From assembly GCA_963931925.1 (NCBI GenBank), contig OZ007573.1, forward strand, positions 41,914,722-41,978,721: a DNA stretch of 64,000 nt, given 5' to 3'. Shown piece by piece: positions 20,711 through 33,361 of the stretch. The position numbers were made by a program, and so were the translations under genes. The notes beneath the pieces were generated by a model. It saw nothing but the letters and a program-made list of their open reading frames with translations. It searched no databases and had not been told where the DNA came from. The stretch comes from Onchidella celtica (taxonomy: Eukaryota > Mollusca > Gastropoda > Systellommatophora > Onchidiidae). Each line of letters starts with the position of its first letter. The first letter of the stretch is position 1.

Positions 20711-22013
20711 ACACTACATAAAAAGTAAACAGTTTTCTTAGATTTTTAAGAAACACTAAACATGACTTAGGCAGTTGTGGAATGACTATGACAATAGTCA
20801 GGTGACGGGCTGGTAGCTCGTGCCATAAAATCCAATGTGATCGTGTACCCCGAAATTGAGGGAGGGAACTATACTATAACACTGAAAAAGGCTGAATTTT
20901 GAATCCGGCCTGTCTCCTTCCTCAATTTGTTAGTTATGACTGCGCAACCTCTTTCGTCCCTCTGGATAGTTTGACATACTTTAGAATCCGTGCATTCGGA
21001 TCTGGTTCACTGAAGATGCTGATGTGATCATAGCTTTGATTAGCGCAATAAATGTATGTCCATGCGTAGACAGACAGACAGTCAGCCAGCCTTAGATGTC
21101 CGTAATTTATTTTTGGCCACTTATCCCTTTGACACAACATGTAGGTCACCAACCTTTGACCACTGATCTCTCTGAGAGAGAATGAAGCAGCAGACAGAGG
21201 AAGGTGGTCCCAGCTAGGTTTAAGATAGCCCCAGAGAGACTGGGCAGGCTATGATTTATGAAGGCTGTGAGGGGACAGGGGCGTGGACAGCAGGACACAC
21301 GGACGGACTGTGGAACGTTTGTTGTTTATAGTCACTGTTTGACCAGCCTGTGTGTTATGTGTGTCTGTGTGGGGGGGGGGGCACTGTAAACCTTGCAGGG
21401 CGGTGGCCGGAAGTGGCTTGTGTATATGGGGCAGGGGGGGGGGGTACGCTTGAGGTGATGTATAGAGTGGAGAGAGAGAGAAAGAGTTAGCACGGCAGTG
21501 CAGATGAAGGTGATGGCCGCTAAACAAACAAAGTTAATGTTGAATGGCCTACACAGAGATCAACAGATCATGCTTGTGTGAAGTGTGAACCTGGGCGTTA
21601 AAAAAAAAAAAAGTGTCAGGGAACACGTGTAAAGAATGCTAATTAAAGAAGCACAAGTTTTAACCGTGGGCAACACGTCAGTCAGTCAGTCAGTCAGTCA
21701 GTCAGTAAGCTGCACCAGTTGTTGTCCCAGTACTGGTTTCTTTGTTTCTTGTTTTTTTCATATCCACATCGGCGCATGAATTGCTGGTCAAGTTTTGTAG
21801 AACTTTAAAACTCTACAAAATGTTAGACCAAGCTGACAACACTTTATTTAAAATTTAGTTCCAGGGGCGAATGACCTTAACAAATTCAGCAGGAATGACA
21901 GAATACATTTTGTTTTGGCATCTTCTGGCCTTATCTCAAACTGTTGTGGAAAGTAGAACAAAATCAGGTGGGGGGGGGGGGGCGCAGTGCTATTGCTAAG
22001 CTGGCTAGTGACT
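20711..22013. other. Non-coding stretch, no gene seen
   Basis: Holds poly-G runs near 21,371, 21,437 and 21,970 and a (GTCA)n tract at about 21,677-21,706. No gene recognised. Confidence 0.5.
21677..21706. repeat. (GTCA)n microsatellite
   Basis: Seven consecutive GTCA units. Confidence 0.95.
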
Positions 22014-22899
22014 TTGAAACTGAGTGTGGGTTTAACGGCACGTCAACACAATAACGGCAACCTTTTTTTTTTTTTGTCTTACTTTGTGCTGGTTTTCAGC
22101 CACCAGATTCCTAAAAATATGATCAAATAAAAGTGAAGTTACAAATCTGACGGGGAAAAGGCCAGTACTGTAAAGTATGTCTACATGAACCCTGTGAATG
22201 TGATAAAAATCTGTTAAATCAACTTGTAGACTTCGGCCTCCTTCGGAAACAAGATGCGCTGCGGGTCCATGCCAAAAAAAATAATTCTTTCGTGGATAGG
22301 GTAAGCTGCGTACACTCTAAGCCACCATTAAGGTGTGCTATCGTGGTCACTAATGGAACATGGAAATTAATTAATCACTACCCTGACAATAACAAATGAG
22401 TATCGCGGCATTAGGAAACTGCAGTATCTCTGGAGGCTTCGTGTAGCTGCAACGTTACCATGTAACCTACCCAGTGGGGGTCACACTGAGGCCTACTTTT
22501 GATCTCGTCTCAGGCTCCCGCTGATGATAAGGGCATTGTCCTTTGCGTAAGGTCGGCAGCAGCAAGCTGCAGAGTCGCAGAGCGCCAAGTGGAGACCCTA
22601 TCTATCCACACGATGGGGTGAGGACAAGGAGCTTACACTATAATACTGGAGAGCGGACTGGTGACATCACGCGTGCCGAATGTGGAGCATGCAGGTACCA
22701 TGCCCATGAGGGCAAGAAGCCTAGTTAGCGCGATAGCCCCCATCGCGCGCTTGCCCGACACAATAGGCCGTTTGTTATTTATGTTACCACGTATTCATTA
22801 TTTCAAGACTAAACGAAATACACACTGTCATTATCTCACGATAATAGGTCTATTGTATTCTGTTCTTGGTGTACATCTTGGTCCTGTCTAGTCATTGTT
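22014..22899. other. Non-coding stretch with a weak family A core
   Basis: Near 22,014 a family A-like core (TTTAACGGCACGTCAACACA, then ATAACGGCAACC) appears. Near 22,727 a short GC-rich palindrome, GCGCGAT-AGCCCCC-ATCGCGC, can fold. No gene recognised. Confidence 0.4.
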
Positions 22900-24305
22900 A
22901 TTCCATGCTTTACCAAAGTTAAAGCAAAAACAGATGGTGTACACATGTGAAATGTGTAATTAAAACTGTTCGGAATTGTCTTGGTGATTTTAAAAAAGTC
23001 CACTTCGACGGTCAAACTATATCCTGGCAGTATCTTTTGGAACTGAATATCCTCCAGCAAAAAGATAATCTGGTTTTGGCCAATAAATTAAGGGGAAAAC
23101 ATTGTTTATTATGAGAAAAAAAAAAAAAATGAATGTGAAGTTAGCCAGCCAGACTTTATCAGCTTCAATGGCTAGTGCTATTGACTTTTTACTAGAAGAC
23201 TTGAAGTTTGCACAGTTTCAGGGCAGTGGGGCCACTACTTCTTTTATAAAAATGTTTGATTATATTTTTGACCTCTGTAACTCGTCAAACCCATTTGCTA
23301 AAGGGTTCAAAAGTCCTATTAGGCACAACAATTTGAGAATGAAAGAGTAAAGCGTGGAGGAGGCCTTTGCATGTATCACAGCACTGAGGGATGAACACGG
23401 CAAACCACTTTATAAAGTGAAAAAGGAAAACTGGTTTTATAGGATTTCTCTGCACCCTGAAGTCTACTCTTGACGTCGCCAAATTACTGCTTGAAATATA
23501 TCACTACCGTTATATTCCAACATACAGATTATCACTAGATCATCTTAAGACCTTTTTTTAGTAGAATTCGCCGTCATCATGGTTGGAACAATAACCCAAC
23601 ACCAGTTCAATTCATATGGGCCCTGAGAACTCTCCTTCTAAAAAATGCTGTGCTTCCCTCAAAGAACGCAGACTGCATCACAATTGATGAAACGGAGAAC
23701 AGGTTACTAGAACAAGAATCAGAGCATTATGCCCATACTGATCCGGCTTTGAACACTTTCGTCCAGTCCTCATTTCAACTAGTGAATATCATCAGCATGC
23801 AGTGTATTACACTAGCGGTTTTGTGACAAAAACTCTTTCAGAGCGGATCAAGTGTGTAAAATGCAAATTTGCTTTGTCTTCTTCAAGGGACATTGAAAAT
23901 CGCAGCCCCCAGGCGTTATTCACACACCACAAAAACTGCGGCGGCTTGCATTTTTCTGATGATGTGTTTAAAATCATCAATGAGTGTGACAAAGTGCTCC
24001 GCCAAAACCTCACAGGTCCTAAAGGTCCAGTCCAAGCAGTGACACCATATCTTACTCAGAATGTCACCAGGCATGTCTTAGGCAGTGTTGGTTCTCATGT
24101 CCTGTCAGAAACAAGAATGCACAGCACATTGAGACAGAAGACAGCCACTTCCACCAAATAATCAAAGAAGCGTGCAAGCTTTTCTGCACTATGATGTATC
24201 ACCACCACGAGAGACTGATCTGTGATAGATATATTCACGAAGATGTGGATACACAGCGCCACAAACTCACAGACATTAATCTTTCTTCATCAGTAGACCT
24301 GTAAG
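22900..24305 (+). pseudogene. Decayed P-element/THAP9-type transposase
   Basis: Pieces of a P-superfamily transposase can be read along the plus strand with several frame changes and stops. In order they are: VIKTVRNCLGDFKKVHFDG, TISWQYLLELNILQQKDN and VLANKL near 22,950-23,090; then VKLASQTLSASMASAIDFLL and FDYIFDLCNSSNPFAKGF near 23,132-23,310; then FFSRIRRHHGWNNNPTPVQF and WALRTLLLKNAV near 23,555-23,655; then YYTSGFVTKTLSERIKCVKC and MHSTLRQKTATSTK from 23,802 to 24,160. These match the central GTP-binding-insertion and C-terminal region of the family. The N-terminal THAP zinc finger and any terminal inverted repeats were not found. The copy is inactive. Confidence 0.8.
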
Positions 24306-25571
24306 TAAAGTTTAAAAGAAACAAACCTCTCTCTCTCTCTCTCTGTCATCGAACTGCAAATTTAGTTATGAACTTGTATCTTTGTTTATTTCAAAATTAT
24401 CCATTAACAATAATTTTAAAATATATAATTATATAAAGTCATGAACCCGTTTGTTTACAAGAAAAGATTTACTATGATCTGGCTATACTCAGTGAGGGCG
24501 CCGAATGTAACAACGCCTGATCTTGCCCTCATGGCCATGGCGCGCGGCCGCCCAGTGTTGACACGCGAGACGCAAGGTGTTTTATTAAGGGGACGGTATC
24601 AGTCGGCACTCCAGTATTATAGTGTAAGCTCCTTGGGCAGAGAGGATCCTTGGGTGAGGAGCAGCGGCCCCGTCGTCTCTCAGGTACGGAACTTGGGACA
24701 TTGGGGTAGGGGGAGGGCCGAGGAACGGATGAAGGGTTCAGCGCGGAACGGCCACGTTTTTGCTGAAGAAGCGGTTATCTAGCGGTTTTCAGTCAGCGCG
24801 GTAGCCACATCTCTCATCAGCTACATGACCGTTTACAACTCTCCACTGCGCCCCTCTTGAAGCGCTGATAGTGTGTGTCTCTGTCTATAGCGTGTTCGTC
24901 CGGATAGCTTGCAAGTCACAGCAACACATGTGCGTACACACTGTGGCAAAACACACTGAAATACATTTCCACTGAGACTGTCGGTGGATATAGAGAAAAA
25001 CTTCGTGTTGGATACATGTGTGCATAAATTGATGTGGGTAAGGTAAACTTCCTCTGTTTTGATTTCTTTGCTGATCAGCGTAATCTTAATTATTTTTATA
25101 TCATTTACGACATGTGTAATATATCATATGTATAAGTCTAGCATTAATGTAAGCAACCGCACATACAGATCGTATCTAATAAGCTATTTGTAAGAACTAT
25201 TTTCTTCACAAACCTAGGTGTGCTTTAGAGATTTGAAAAGGTGTGGATGAGTGGAGTTGTGGAAGGGGAGGGGGTTAGAGAGGGAAAAAGAGATGGAAGG
25301 ACCAGGGAGGGAGATATAGAGACAGATAGACAGACAGAGATGACAGGGAGAGAAAAAGGGAGAGAGACATAGATAGATAGATAGATAGATAGACAGACAC
25401 ATGTAGATGGATCAACAGACAGACCAAGACTGCAACTGGTGTGATATCCCACCGAAACCAAACAAAGGTTGTCAACCCCCATCCCCACCTAGCGAAAACC
25501 TCCAAATTAAAACTTTCCTTCTTTTCCAGTCAAATAGCAGCAAAAACATTGTGACATCTACATGAGTGATT
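24306..25571. other. Non-coding stretch, no gene seen
   Basis: Has a CT microsatellite near 24,330, a GC-rich patch at 24,490-24,760, and GATA/GACA-type repeats at 25,320-25,400 that give artefactual minus-strand frames. Confidence 0.5.
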
Positions 25572-26099
25572 GCGCAAGTTTTGATAAACATGACACATAG
25601 ATAAGAGTCTGCGGAGCTGTTAGATCGAGTGAGTGACGAACTCAAGGGATGTATAAAGTTCTGAAGTTTTGACATACATGACACGTAGCTAAGAGTCTGC
25701 GGAGCTGTTAGATCGAGTGAGTGACGAACTCAAGGGATGTATAAAGTTCTGAATTTTTGACATACATGACACGTAGCTAAGAGTCTGCGGAGCTGTTAGA
25801 TCGAGTGAGTGACGAACTCAAGGGATGTATAAAGTTCTGAAGTTTTGACATACATGACACGTAGCTAAGAGTCTGCGGAGCTGTTAGATCGAGTGAGTGA
25901 CGAACTCAAGGGATGTATAAAGTTCTGAAGTTTTGACATACATGACACGTAGCTAAGAGTCTGCGGAGCTGTTAGATCGAGTGAGTGACGAACTCAAGGG
26001 ATGTATAAAGTTCTGAATTTTTGACATACATGACACGTAGCTAAGAGTCTGCGGAGCTGTTAGATCGAGTGAGTGACGAACTCAAGGGATGTATAAAGT
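25572..26099. repeat. Minisatellite, six copies of an 88-bp unit
   Basis: The phrase GAGTCTGCGGAGCTGTTAGA recurs every 88 bases, followed by GAGTGAGTGACGAACTCAAG and GGATGTATAAAGTTCTGAA. Five of the six units are nearly identical; the first differs at several bases. The last unit ends where the sequence changes to GTGGGAAGAAC. Confidence 0.95.
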
Positions 26100-26659
26100 G
26101 GGAAGAACAATCAGAACATGGAATGAAAGAATGACAGAAATGGGAATGACACCGAAAATAGGCGTGACCGTAGATGATGACAAACTTGCAGACTAAAATA
26201 GATTCACACAGACACGGGAGCGCCTTTGTCAATATAGGCGTGTGTCACTGCGATACTATAATGACATCTTTAGGCTCAATCGGCCGTGTGAGAGCCTCCA
26301 GGGGCCTTTAGTTAATGTGTATTGTGGGTACCGGTGTATAACGCGGTGTATAACGTCCCAGGGCAATATCGGGCGCTAGCTCATCGGGACATTACTGGTA
26401 CATTCAAATTGCCTGGGCGCATTATTTACGTAAATGTTCTATTCTGCTTTGACCCGTGTCAAGTGCATGATCGGTAGATGCACTTTAGGAAGAAAGCGCC
26501 AAGTTTGTCTGAGGACACAAACTGCTGATTGGGTGGGGGAAAGTTGGGGGGAAGGTGAGCTCTCTGCCCTGTTACGCAAAAATGCCCTATACACCAATCT
26601 AGGTCAAGTTCACTTTTTACCGTCAGTTAACAGAATGAAACATGTTTAATCTCTACCTT
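26100..26659. other. Non-coding stretch, no gene seen
   Basis: Mixed sequence. A 71-codon frame near 26,434 shows no protein features. Confidence 0.5.
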
Positions 26660-26895
26660 AGTTTTTGTTTGTTCCAATTCAACTTTTTGCACAATCGAGA
26701 AATTCAACGTTAAACATGTTTGCGGCTCTAGCGTTATCATAAGGAGTTAGAATAATAAATCGGAAACTTTCAAACAGCGTGAAAAGTGCCAAAATGCATT
26801 TTAAACAAGTGTCAAAGTGTGCATGTTATACCTTTTCCACATACTAGAAGATCTCCAGTTTTTCCAGAAAATGGAGATAGGACAATCCAGGACCA
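26660..26895 (+). mobile_element. MITE-like dispersed repeat, family B, copy 2
   Basis: Starts at TTGTTTGTTCCAATTCAAC and ends near the hairpin AGATCTCCAGTTTTTCC then AGAAAATGGAGATAGGAC. It is collinear with copies 1 and 3 over about 235 bases, with one internal segment shorter than in copy 1. Confidence 0.65.
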
Positions 26896-27684
26896 AGGTC
26901 GCAAATCTATTTATCTGGGTTATATTTTTGTGTACGTCAGATGGTTTCTTTTTTGGTCATCACAAAATGGAAAGCAGGACGCAACGCTTGCATATCCTGT
27001 AAAATTTTGTTTGTTTGTTGTTGTTTTTTTCCCATAAGACGTCAGCTCTGTTTCGTCTATGTTCAAAGGTATGGGAACTTGTATGTGCAGATAAGAAGAA
27101 GAAAATATATATACGCCAATTTGGAGCACATTTATTTTTATAATAGTACGGATGAAATAAGATCTACACAATTATAAATGTATTCTACTTGATTTATAAT
27201 TTTGTATGACTGATGGGTTTCTTTTGGCCATCACAAACTGGATATTCAACAAAGAGCACAGAAAAACGTTTTTCCTTCTTTTTTTTTAAAAACTAAAATT
27301 CTGTTTTTTCGCGCATACGAGGTTCTCCGTGACTGGGCTGAGGCAGCTAGGGAAGACAGGCGACAGGGAACGGTACGACACACACACCGACCGTAACCGC
27401 TGTCAGTTATTTATGAATCTTTTATGCCCCTTGTAAGAAAAAAAAAATCCATACAATTTTTCAGGGAACGCGCTATTTTACACGTCGAATTCTACAGCCC
27501 CCCCCCCCCCCAATCCATTTCCGCTCCATTGAAAACCCATACAACTGAATAGCGCTGCAGTTAACGGGGCGGGTAGAAAATAAAATTTTAATAAAATGTG
27601 ACGATGCCTGCACGCCATAATGCTTGTATGCCTCCGAGTCAACCATTCAATAAACAATGAACCTCTTCAGTGGGTTAGGACTAC
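26896..27684. other. Non-coding stretch, no gene seen
   Basis: AT-rich, with a poly-C run near 27,498. No gene recognised. Confidence 0.5.
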
Positions 27685-27892
27685 CAGAGGTTCCCAGCCT
27701 GTGGGGAAATGAATTTCGTCTACCCACGGGGAAAAATGTACTGATTCTGGCTCCGCACGGCCATTCTGCCGGTTGCTGTAGTACGGCAGAAGTTGTAGAC
27801 TCAAGTGACTTGAGTATAACAAGATGCAGAGGTAAATTTACTGTCCAGAAGCTGTCGCGGGTAAATGGGGCGAAAAAGATTGGGGGCCCTTG
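27685..27892 (+). mobile_element. Non-autonomous hAT-like MITE, copy 1
   Basis: Begins CAGAGGTTCCCAGCC and ends with the complement of CAAGGGCCCCCAATC. It is collinear with the copy at 33,362-33,641, sharing CTGATTCTGG and GTAAATTTACTGTCC-like words. The flanks GGACTAC (left) and GGACATAC (right) look like an eight-base target duplication with one base lost on the left. No coding content; it would need a transposase supplied elsewhere. Confidence 0.65.
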
Positions 27893-28570
27893 GGACATAC
27901 GACAGAGACACAAAGTGCCGCGCTAGTTACGTTAGCGCTCACGGTGCTTCAGCTCACGACAGTGTTGGGAAAGTTATATCTACTTCCTAGACGAGGAAAG
28001 AATGAATGGCTCTTGTAGCTCTCCAAGGGAAACAAACTTATGCTGGGGTAGGCGCCAGACTGGTGGCTCGCCGCCCATAAATTTTGCGTCACACAAGCAG
28101 TACACAAGATGCAGTGAGACACCAGCCGTGGCCCGTTTCGCGCCAAACCGTGGCAATCGATCCAGATACAGCCTACAGCTAGACTAAAGACTGGTGGAAA
28201 TTCTACCGTCTCAGCCTGCATTACAGATTAGATTGGATCAAATATTATACAGAAACATAAACCTTCCTGGTCGCTCACTATGGCCTGTTACCACTTGCAA
28301 TGTGATATATGTAAATCCTCATTCTTATGTTATCGAGAAAATGAGAGGGCTCTTCCTGTTGTTGTTTTTTTCTTCCCTGTAGGTTTTAAGTTTTCCCTCG
28401 CCTCTCCTCTGGTTTTAACTCGGAGAAATCTTTAGTTTTTGACACTGCCACTGAAATCACATTCACGTATATTATGCGATTATGCGTGCGCACGCTTATC
28501 ACGAATGATTAGGACTTTTAACTTGGCTTGATTCATATTTTTTTTGTCAACAAAATAAATTGTAGGGGAA
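27893..28570. other. Non-coding stretch, no gene seen
   Basis: No coding or repeat content recognised. Confidence 0.5.
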
Positions 28571-29070
28571 AATATTAGGGTTATGTTTCTGGTGAAACAG
28601 GGAAGTAGTCCATACAAGAAAATATTAGGGTTATGTTTCTGGTGAAACAGGGAAGTAGTCCATACAAGAAAATATTAGGGTTATGTTTCTGGTGAAACAG
28701 GGAAGTAGTCCATACAAGAAAATATTAGGGTTATGTTTCTGGTGAAACAGGGAAGTAGTCCATACAAGAAAATATTAGGGTTATGTTTCTGGTGAAACAG
28801 GGAAGTAGTCCATACAAGAAAATATTAGGGTTATGTTTCTGGTGAAACAGGGAAGTAGTCCATACAAGAAAAAATTAGGGTTATGTTTCTGGTGAAACAG
28901 GGAAGTAGTCCATACAAGAAAAAATTAGGGTTATGTTTCTGGTGAAACAGGGAAGTAGTCCATACAAGACAATATTAGGGTTATGTTTCTGGTGAAACAG
29001 GGAAGTAGTCCATACAAGAAAATATTAGGGTTATGTTTCTGGTGAAACAGGGAAGTAGTCCATACAAGAA
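28571..29070. repeat. Minisatellite, ten copies of a 50-bp unit
   Basis: Ten virtually identical units, each AATATTAGGGTTATGTTTCT then GGTGAAACAGGGAAGTAGTC then CATACAAGAA. The only differences are AATATT versus AAAATT in two units and one AAGAC junction. The array ends in an A run. Such uniformity indicates recent expansion or homogenisation. Confidence 0.97.
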
Positions 29071-30899
29071 AAAAAAAAAAAAAGAAGAAGCCATTTTAGA
29101 GTTTCAGAAATCCAGTCCAATATTTACATTTCAATGGCCATAAGTTCATCATACAAAGGGGAAAGGGGTTGTGTGTATTTGTGGGTGGGTGGGCGTGGGG
29201 GACATTCTCTAAAATCCAGCATACGTACTAAATGCATGGACGTACTTAATGGATGGCACCCAAGACACACTAATGTCCCTCGCTGACCGCAATCACAACT
29301 GAGCAGCCGTGTTACAAATATGACACAGTAGAGTACTAAAGTATGCCGGCACCGGAGACACACACACACTCACAAGACTCAGGGAAGCCTGCAAGGAGAA
29401 GATGTAAATGCCGACAAGGCCAAAAATAGGGCATAATCTGTAACCCAAGCCAAGGCAGAGATATATCCAGATAGGTATGGAGACAGTGCGGCCAACAGAA
29501 TAAACAATAATGGCCTGTGTACGTAAGTGGGGATGGGGTGGAGGAGGAGAAGGAGAGAGAGAGAGAGAGAAATCAGATATATTGGCGGAGGATTCAAAGA
29601 CGGGATGTTAAACTGGCGTGGCTAAAAATTAGAGGGTTGGGGAAGTTTGGGTTTCACTTCGGTCAGACACGATGACGGTCATGTTGTGCCAGGAAAATGT
29701 AAGATGAGCGATAAAGGCAACAGAATGGCAGAGCAGAACGGTGACCCGCTCAGTTAAGCCCTTGTCCAACCACCCACGGTCTGGAGGACGGAGCTAGGAA
29801 GCGCGTGGGGAAAGTGGTGGGAGAGGAATGAAAAGATGTTGAAGGCGGACACTCCTTGTGGACTTGGGAGATGGCTTTCTAGACATGTGAACATCTCCGT
29901 GGCTGCTACAATTAGGGGCGGAAGCTCAAGATAACTGACGACACGTGTGGAGGAGGGGGTGGGGCGAAGAATACACACATACAGACATGTTCTAAGTCTC
30001 CAATATGCGCGTGTACACAAACGTTTTTATATATGGCGAATCTACTGTAAATTTAGAACCCTAGATTCAACCGATCCTAAAACCTGTGTCATTTAGACAT
30101 TCCAGCGGTTCATCTTCCATGTCCGCAGCAAGAATCCGAGTTGTGTACCCAATGTCCAACTTAGACACGCTTATCTGAGCTTCGAAGGTCGCGTGTATTG
30201 ACAAGGTCAGCAGGAACGCTTTGTTATTTACTCAGGAGAGATAATGGACATAGCGATGTGGTCCAACCTTCCCCTTGGAATAACAAGGTTCTATCTCCAT
30301 CTTTTGGCTGAACTAAGTTGTACACTACACATTACTTTTATAGCCTTCTGCATTGTGCTTCAAAGTATCAGACAGATTCGGTGTTTGACTTATTAGTATT
30401 GCTAAAATGAAAATCAGTCACATCTCTAGAAGCTTTGAGCACATGAAACTACAACCATTAATTTCTCCGAAGCTGATGGAGGGAGGTTGGAACCTTGTGG
30501 GGACGCAATGTCAAGGGGCGGAACTGCTTGCAGATGTCCCCTATTGTTTTCCATTGCACGGTTTGCACCGTAATAAAAAAAATTACATGTTTGACACGAC
30601 GGTCTGCCATAATTGCACGTGGTTTAACATCAAGGCTTGCCATAACAACGTACCTGGACTGGCTGATCTGTTTTGTTTGCCGATCGACGCCTTGCAAAGT
30701 CAACAGTAGCCCTGCATTTTGAATGCAAAGTGAAAGAGACCTGTGCACCCACGTAATGAACGCATGTTTGTCCACATGAAGTTTTAGAGAAAAAAAAAAG
30801 AAAACAGTAGCACATGCATATTTTCACTAAGGTGTAACTAACAGTTAGTATTAGCTGGCCATAAATCATAAGGCGCAGAACTTGTTTATTTCACTTATT
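29071..30899. other. Non-coding stretch with a family A core near 29,650
   Basis: Near 29,650 the family A phrase GACACGATGACGGTCATGTT then GTGCCAGGAAAA occurs. The 100- and 105-codon frames near 30,407-30,775 lie on opposite strands of the same bases and show no protein character. Confidence 0.45.
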
Positions 30900-31123
30900 T
30901 CACCCCAAACTGTGATACTGACCACACGCCCCCCACCCCCCCCCCCCAGCACTGCGGCTGAACATGCGCACACGTAAAGATCGGCTACAATTCAAAAGAA
31001 GAATTGAAATTCTCAGGAGAACAAACTATAGGCCTTGGAGCCTCCTATGAAAGATAAACTATAATTCAAAACTTCGCCGGGAACATGCAGATTTTGTGAC
31101 ACTTCAAGTGAAATAAGCCAATG
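30900..31123 (+). repeat. SINE-like dispersed repeat family D, copy 2
   Basis: Shares CACCCCAAACTGTGAT, GCGGCTGAACATGCGCAC, AAAGATCGGCTAC, AAGAATTGAAATTCTC, AATTCAAAACTTCGCC and TGTGACACTTCAAGTGA with the copies near 15,501 and 52,546. A poly-C run has expanded inside it near 30,932-30,948. Confidence 0.6.
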
Positions 31124-33361
31124 CCAGAATCATGAAGTCGAGGTGATAAACATAAACTTATGGAATTAGATTACTGAGGCTAAAAAAGACTTTAAACTGC
31201 AGCCAAGTTTCTAAGCTTTAAATTGCAGTAATTTAGACCAGACTTGACGTCCGTGGGTTTTCGCCTGGGATACAACCTCTTGCTATCACCGTGTGCAGCG
31301 TCCACTGCTTGGCAATCTGATACAAGAAATGCCCACCACAAACGTACCGGCATTCAAATATTGGGCTATGTAAAGAAACAGCACTGTTTCTTTATTTTAG
31401 TTTTCTACAGAGAATAACTCTTACAGAAAGTCGCAAATTGACGGAACTTGACATTTACGACCAATCAAATATATACAACTATGCCCCCCCCCTCCCCTTC
31501 CAGTCCCCGTCAGTCGCAACGTCCACAATAAAATATTATTTATAACAGTTATTCGTCCTGCCAACCATTTCTTAGAATCTCACCCGTAATGGCTGCAACT
31601 TGTACAAAGAAAACGTCAGATCAGCTTTTGATGAAAATGGAATTTTTAGAAAAGAAAAAAGATTATGGAATTTTCAGAAAAACAGGCAGTTCCACTGAAA
31701 ACCAAACAGCCAGCAACAGAGTTGATTAAAGCTCTGGATTGGCTGCATTTTTTTTTTTTTTGCATGCTAGAATTGATTTGTTATAACCGGCTGTGAAAAT
31801 GTCAACAGTGTGAGAAGGAACTGACAGGAATAAAGTCACGTGGTTAGTTTGCCGGTTACAGGCCTGAGCTGCCTGATAAAACAAGCCGGTCTTCCCTCAC
31901 GGGGACCGTTCGTGCGGCTTCAACTTCGGCATGAGCCGGATGGCAAGCATTTTCCACCCTTCGCCCATGTTTATACAGCTTGCCCGAATTTTTTCTTGCC
32001 ATTCCTAACGGAAGCCGAGAGGCAAACTTTTCAGCGACCTGAATCGGGCCATTTTTGTGCCTTTTCGTGTCATGGAGCAATGCTGATAAACAAAGACAAC
32101 AACAACCGCAACGGCATAAAAAATCCGTGCGTCCTACATTTCTGCAATCTCTGTCCATGACCTGGTCCGAGCATCAGGTGTTCTCTGCTGGATGCACTGA
32201 TTGAAACTTGCGTTGCTGTAAATGCCAGTCAGACATCCCTTAATTACTTCTCTTCACGCAAAGACAACAAAATATATTGAGGAGGAGATTAAGTAAGATC
32301 AGTGAAGAATATGGGACAGTGTGGGAGGTGGAAGCAGAACAACATGAAAAGTCTAGAGACGTTCTAGAAATATTCATCGCGCAGTAATTTTAAAGAACTT
32401 TCCAAAAACTGCTCGACTTTTAGATGAATCAGAAAGTTTGCAAAACAACATCCCACGGTCACAGAAGCCGCGAAAAAAAAAATCTGATCACAAAGGATTA
32501 CATAATTATTCTCCGTAGAGCAAAAGGAACTTGACAGCACATACTGGTGACCTTAATACAATTCTGCGGCTGATTCGTGTCACAGTTACACAGATGTTTT
32601 CAAAGTTCTACGCCTCCCCACCCCCCTCCGGACAACAACAACAGAACAATTCATGACAGCTGTCCATAACTTCAATAACAAGTTTACAAGATTCCATGGT
32701 TTGAAACACAACAATAATACCCCCACAATATCCGCTGTTTCTGCGCTCTTTGCTTTAACTCTGGACTATGTAAGGTGTTATAAACATCCGCAGAATCTAG
32801 TGCGGCTTTCGTCATGTAAAAGTCAAACTAGCAGAGCTGCTATATATAATCTGAAGGTGTCACAAGACAGAAAGAGTCGATCTGTCATTCCACCGACACT
32901 GACAGGGAAATGGCAAGTTGGAAAAAAAAAAAAAAAAAGTAAGGTAAGAGACGCTTTGCGTTTTTCAAAAATAAACAAAAATCTTCAAAGACAAGCCCCG
33001 TTTTTCTTTCCTGATCAATTTCCAGCCACTGCTCCCCTCAAATGCCACTTAGCGTTTTGTTTGCGGCTACAGCTCACGTGCCCGGGGTAAATTTTTCAAT
33101 GCAATGATGAAGCAGAACTCTGCTCGAGACCGTCCGATATTCGAGCTCGCCGTTTATTCCGCTCTGCTCTCCCGCCGGGGAAAAAAGAAATCATGCAATG
33201 CAAATATAACCCCCGGACGTTTGCAAATGTCAGATTCATGATTATTGTCTTATTAATTTCTTGCCTAACCCTCACAGCCTCCATCTCCACGCGTTCGATT
33301 GCGTACCAAGTGCTCCATGTTCACGTGATATCAGGAGCTTGCTTTTTTTTTTTTTTTACAC
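31124..33361. other. Non-coding stretch, no gene seen
   Basis: A 106-codon frame at 31,840-32,160 and a 145-codon frame at 32,653-33,090 are open but have no recognisable domain, and the second crosses an A run of 16 bases. No gene is called. Confidence 0.45.

Noticed and set aside
24490-24780. GC-rich patch as a promoter or LTR start (TGTAACAACGCC)
   Set aside because: No TATA box, primer site, paired repeat or coding exon was found to support either reading.
28571-29070. Telomere-like repeat because of TTAGGG in the 50-bp unit
   Set aside because: TTAGGG occurs once per 50-bp unit and is not in tandem, so it is no telomere or interstitial telomere array.
32653-33090. 145-codon plus-strand frame
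   Set aside because: It translates through a 16-base A run into poly-Lys and shows no motif; probably chance.
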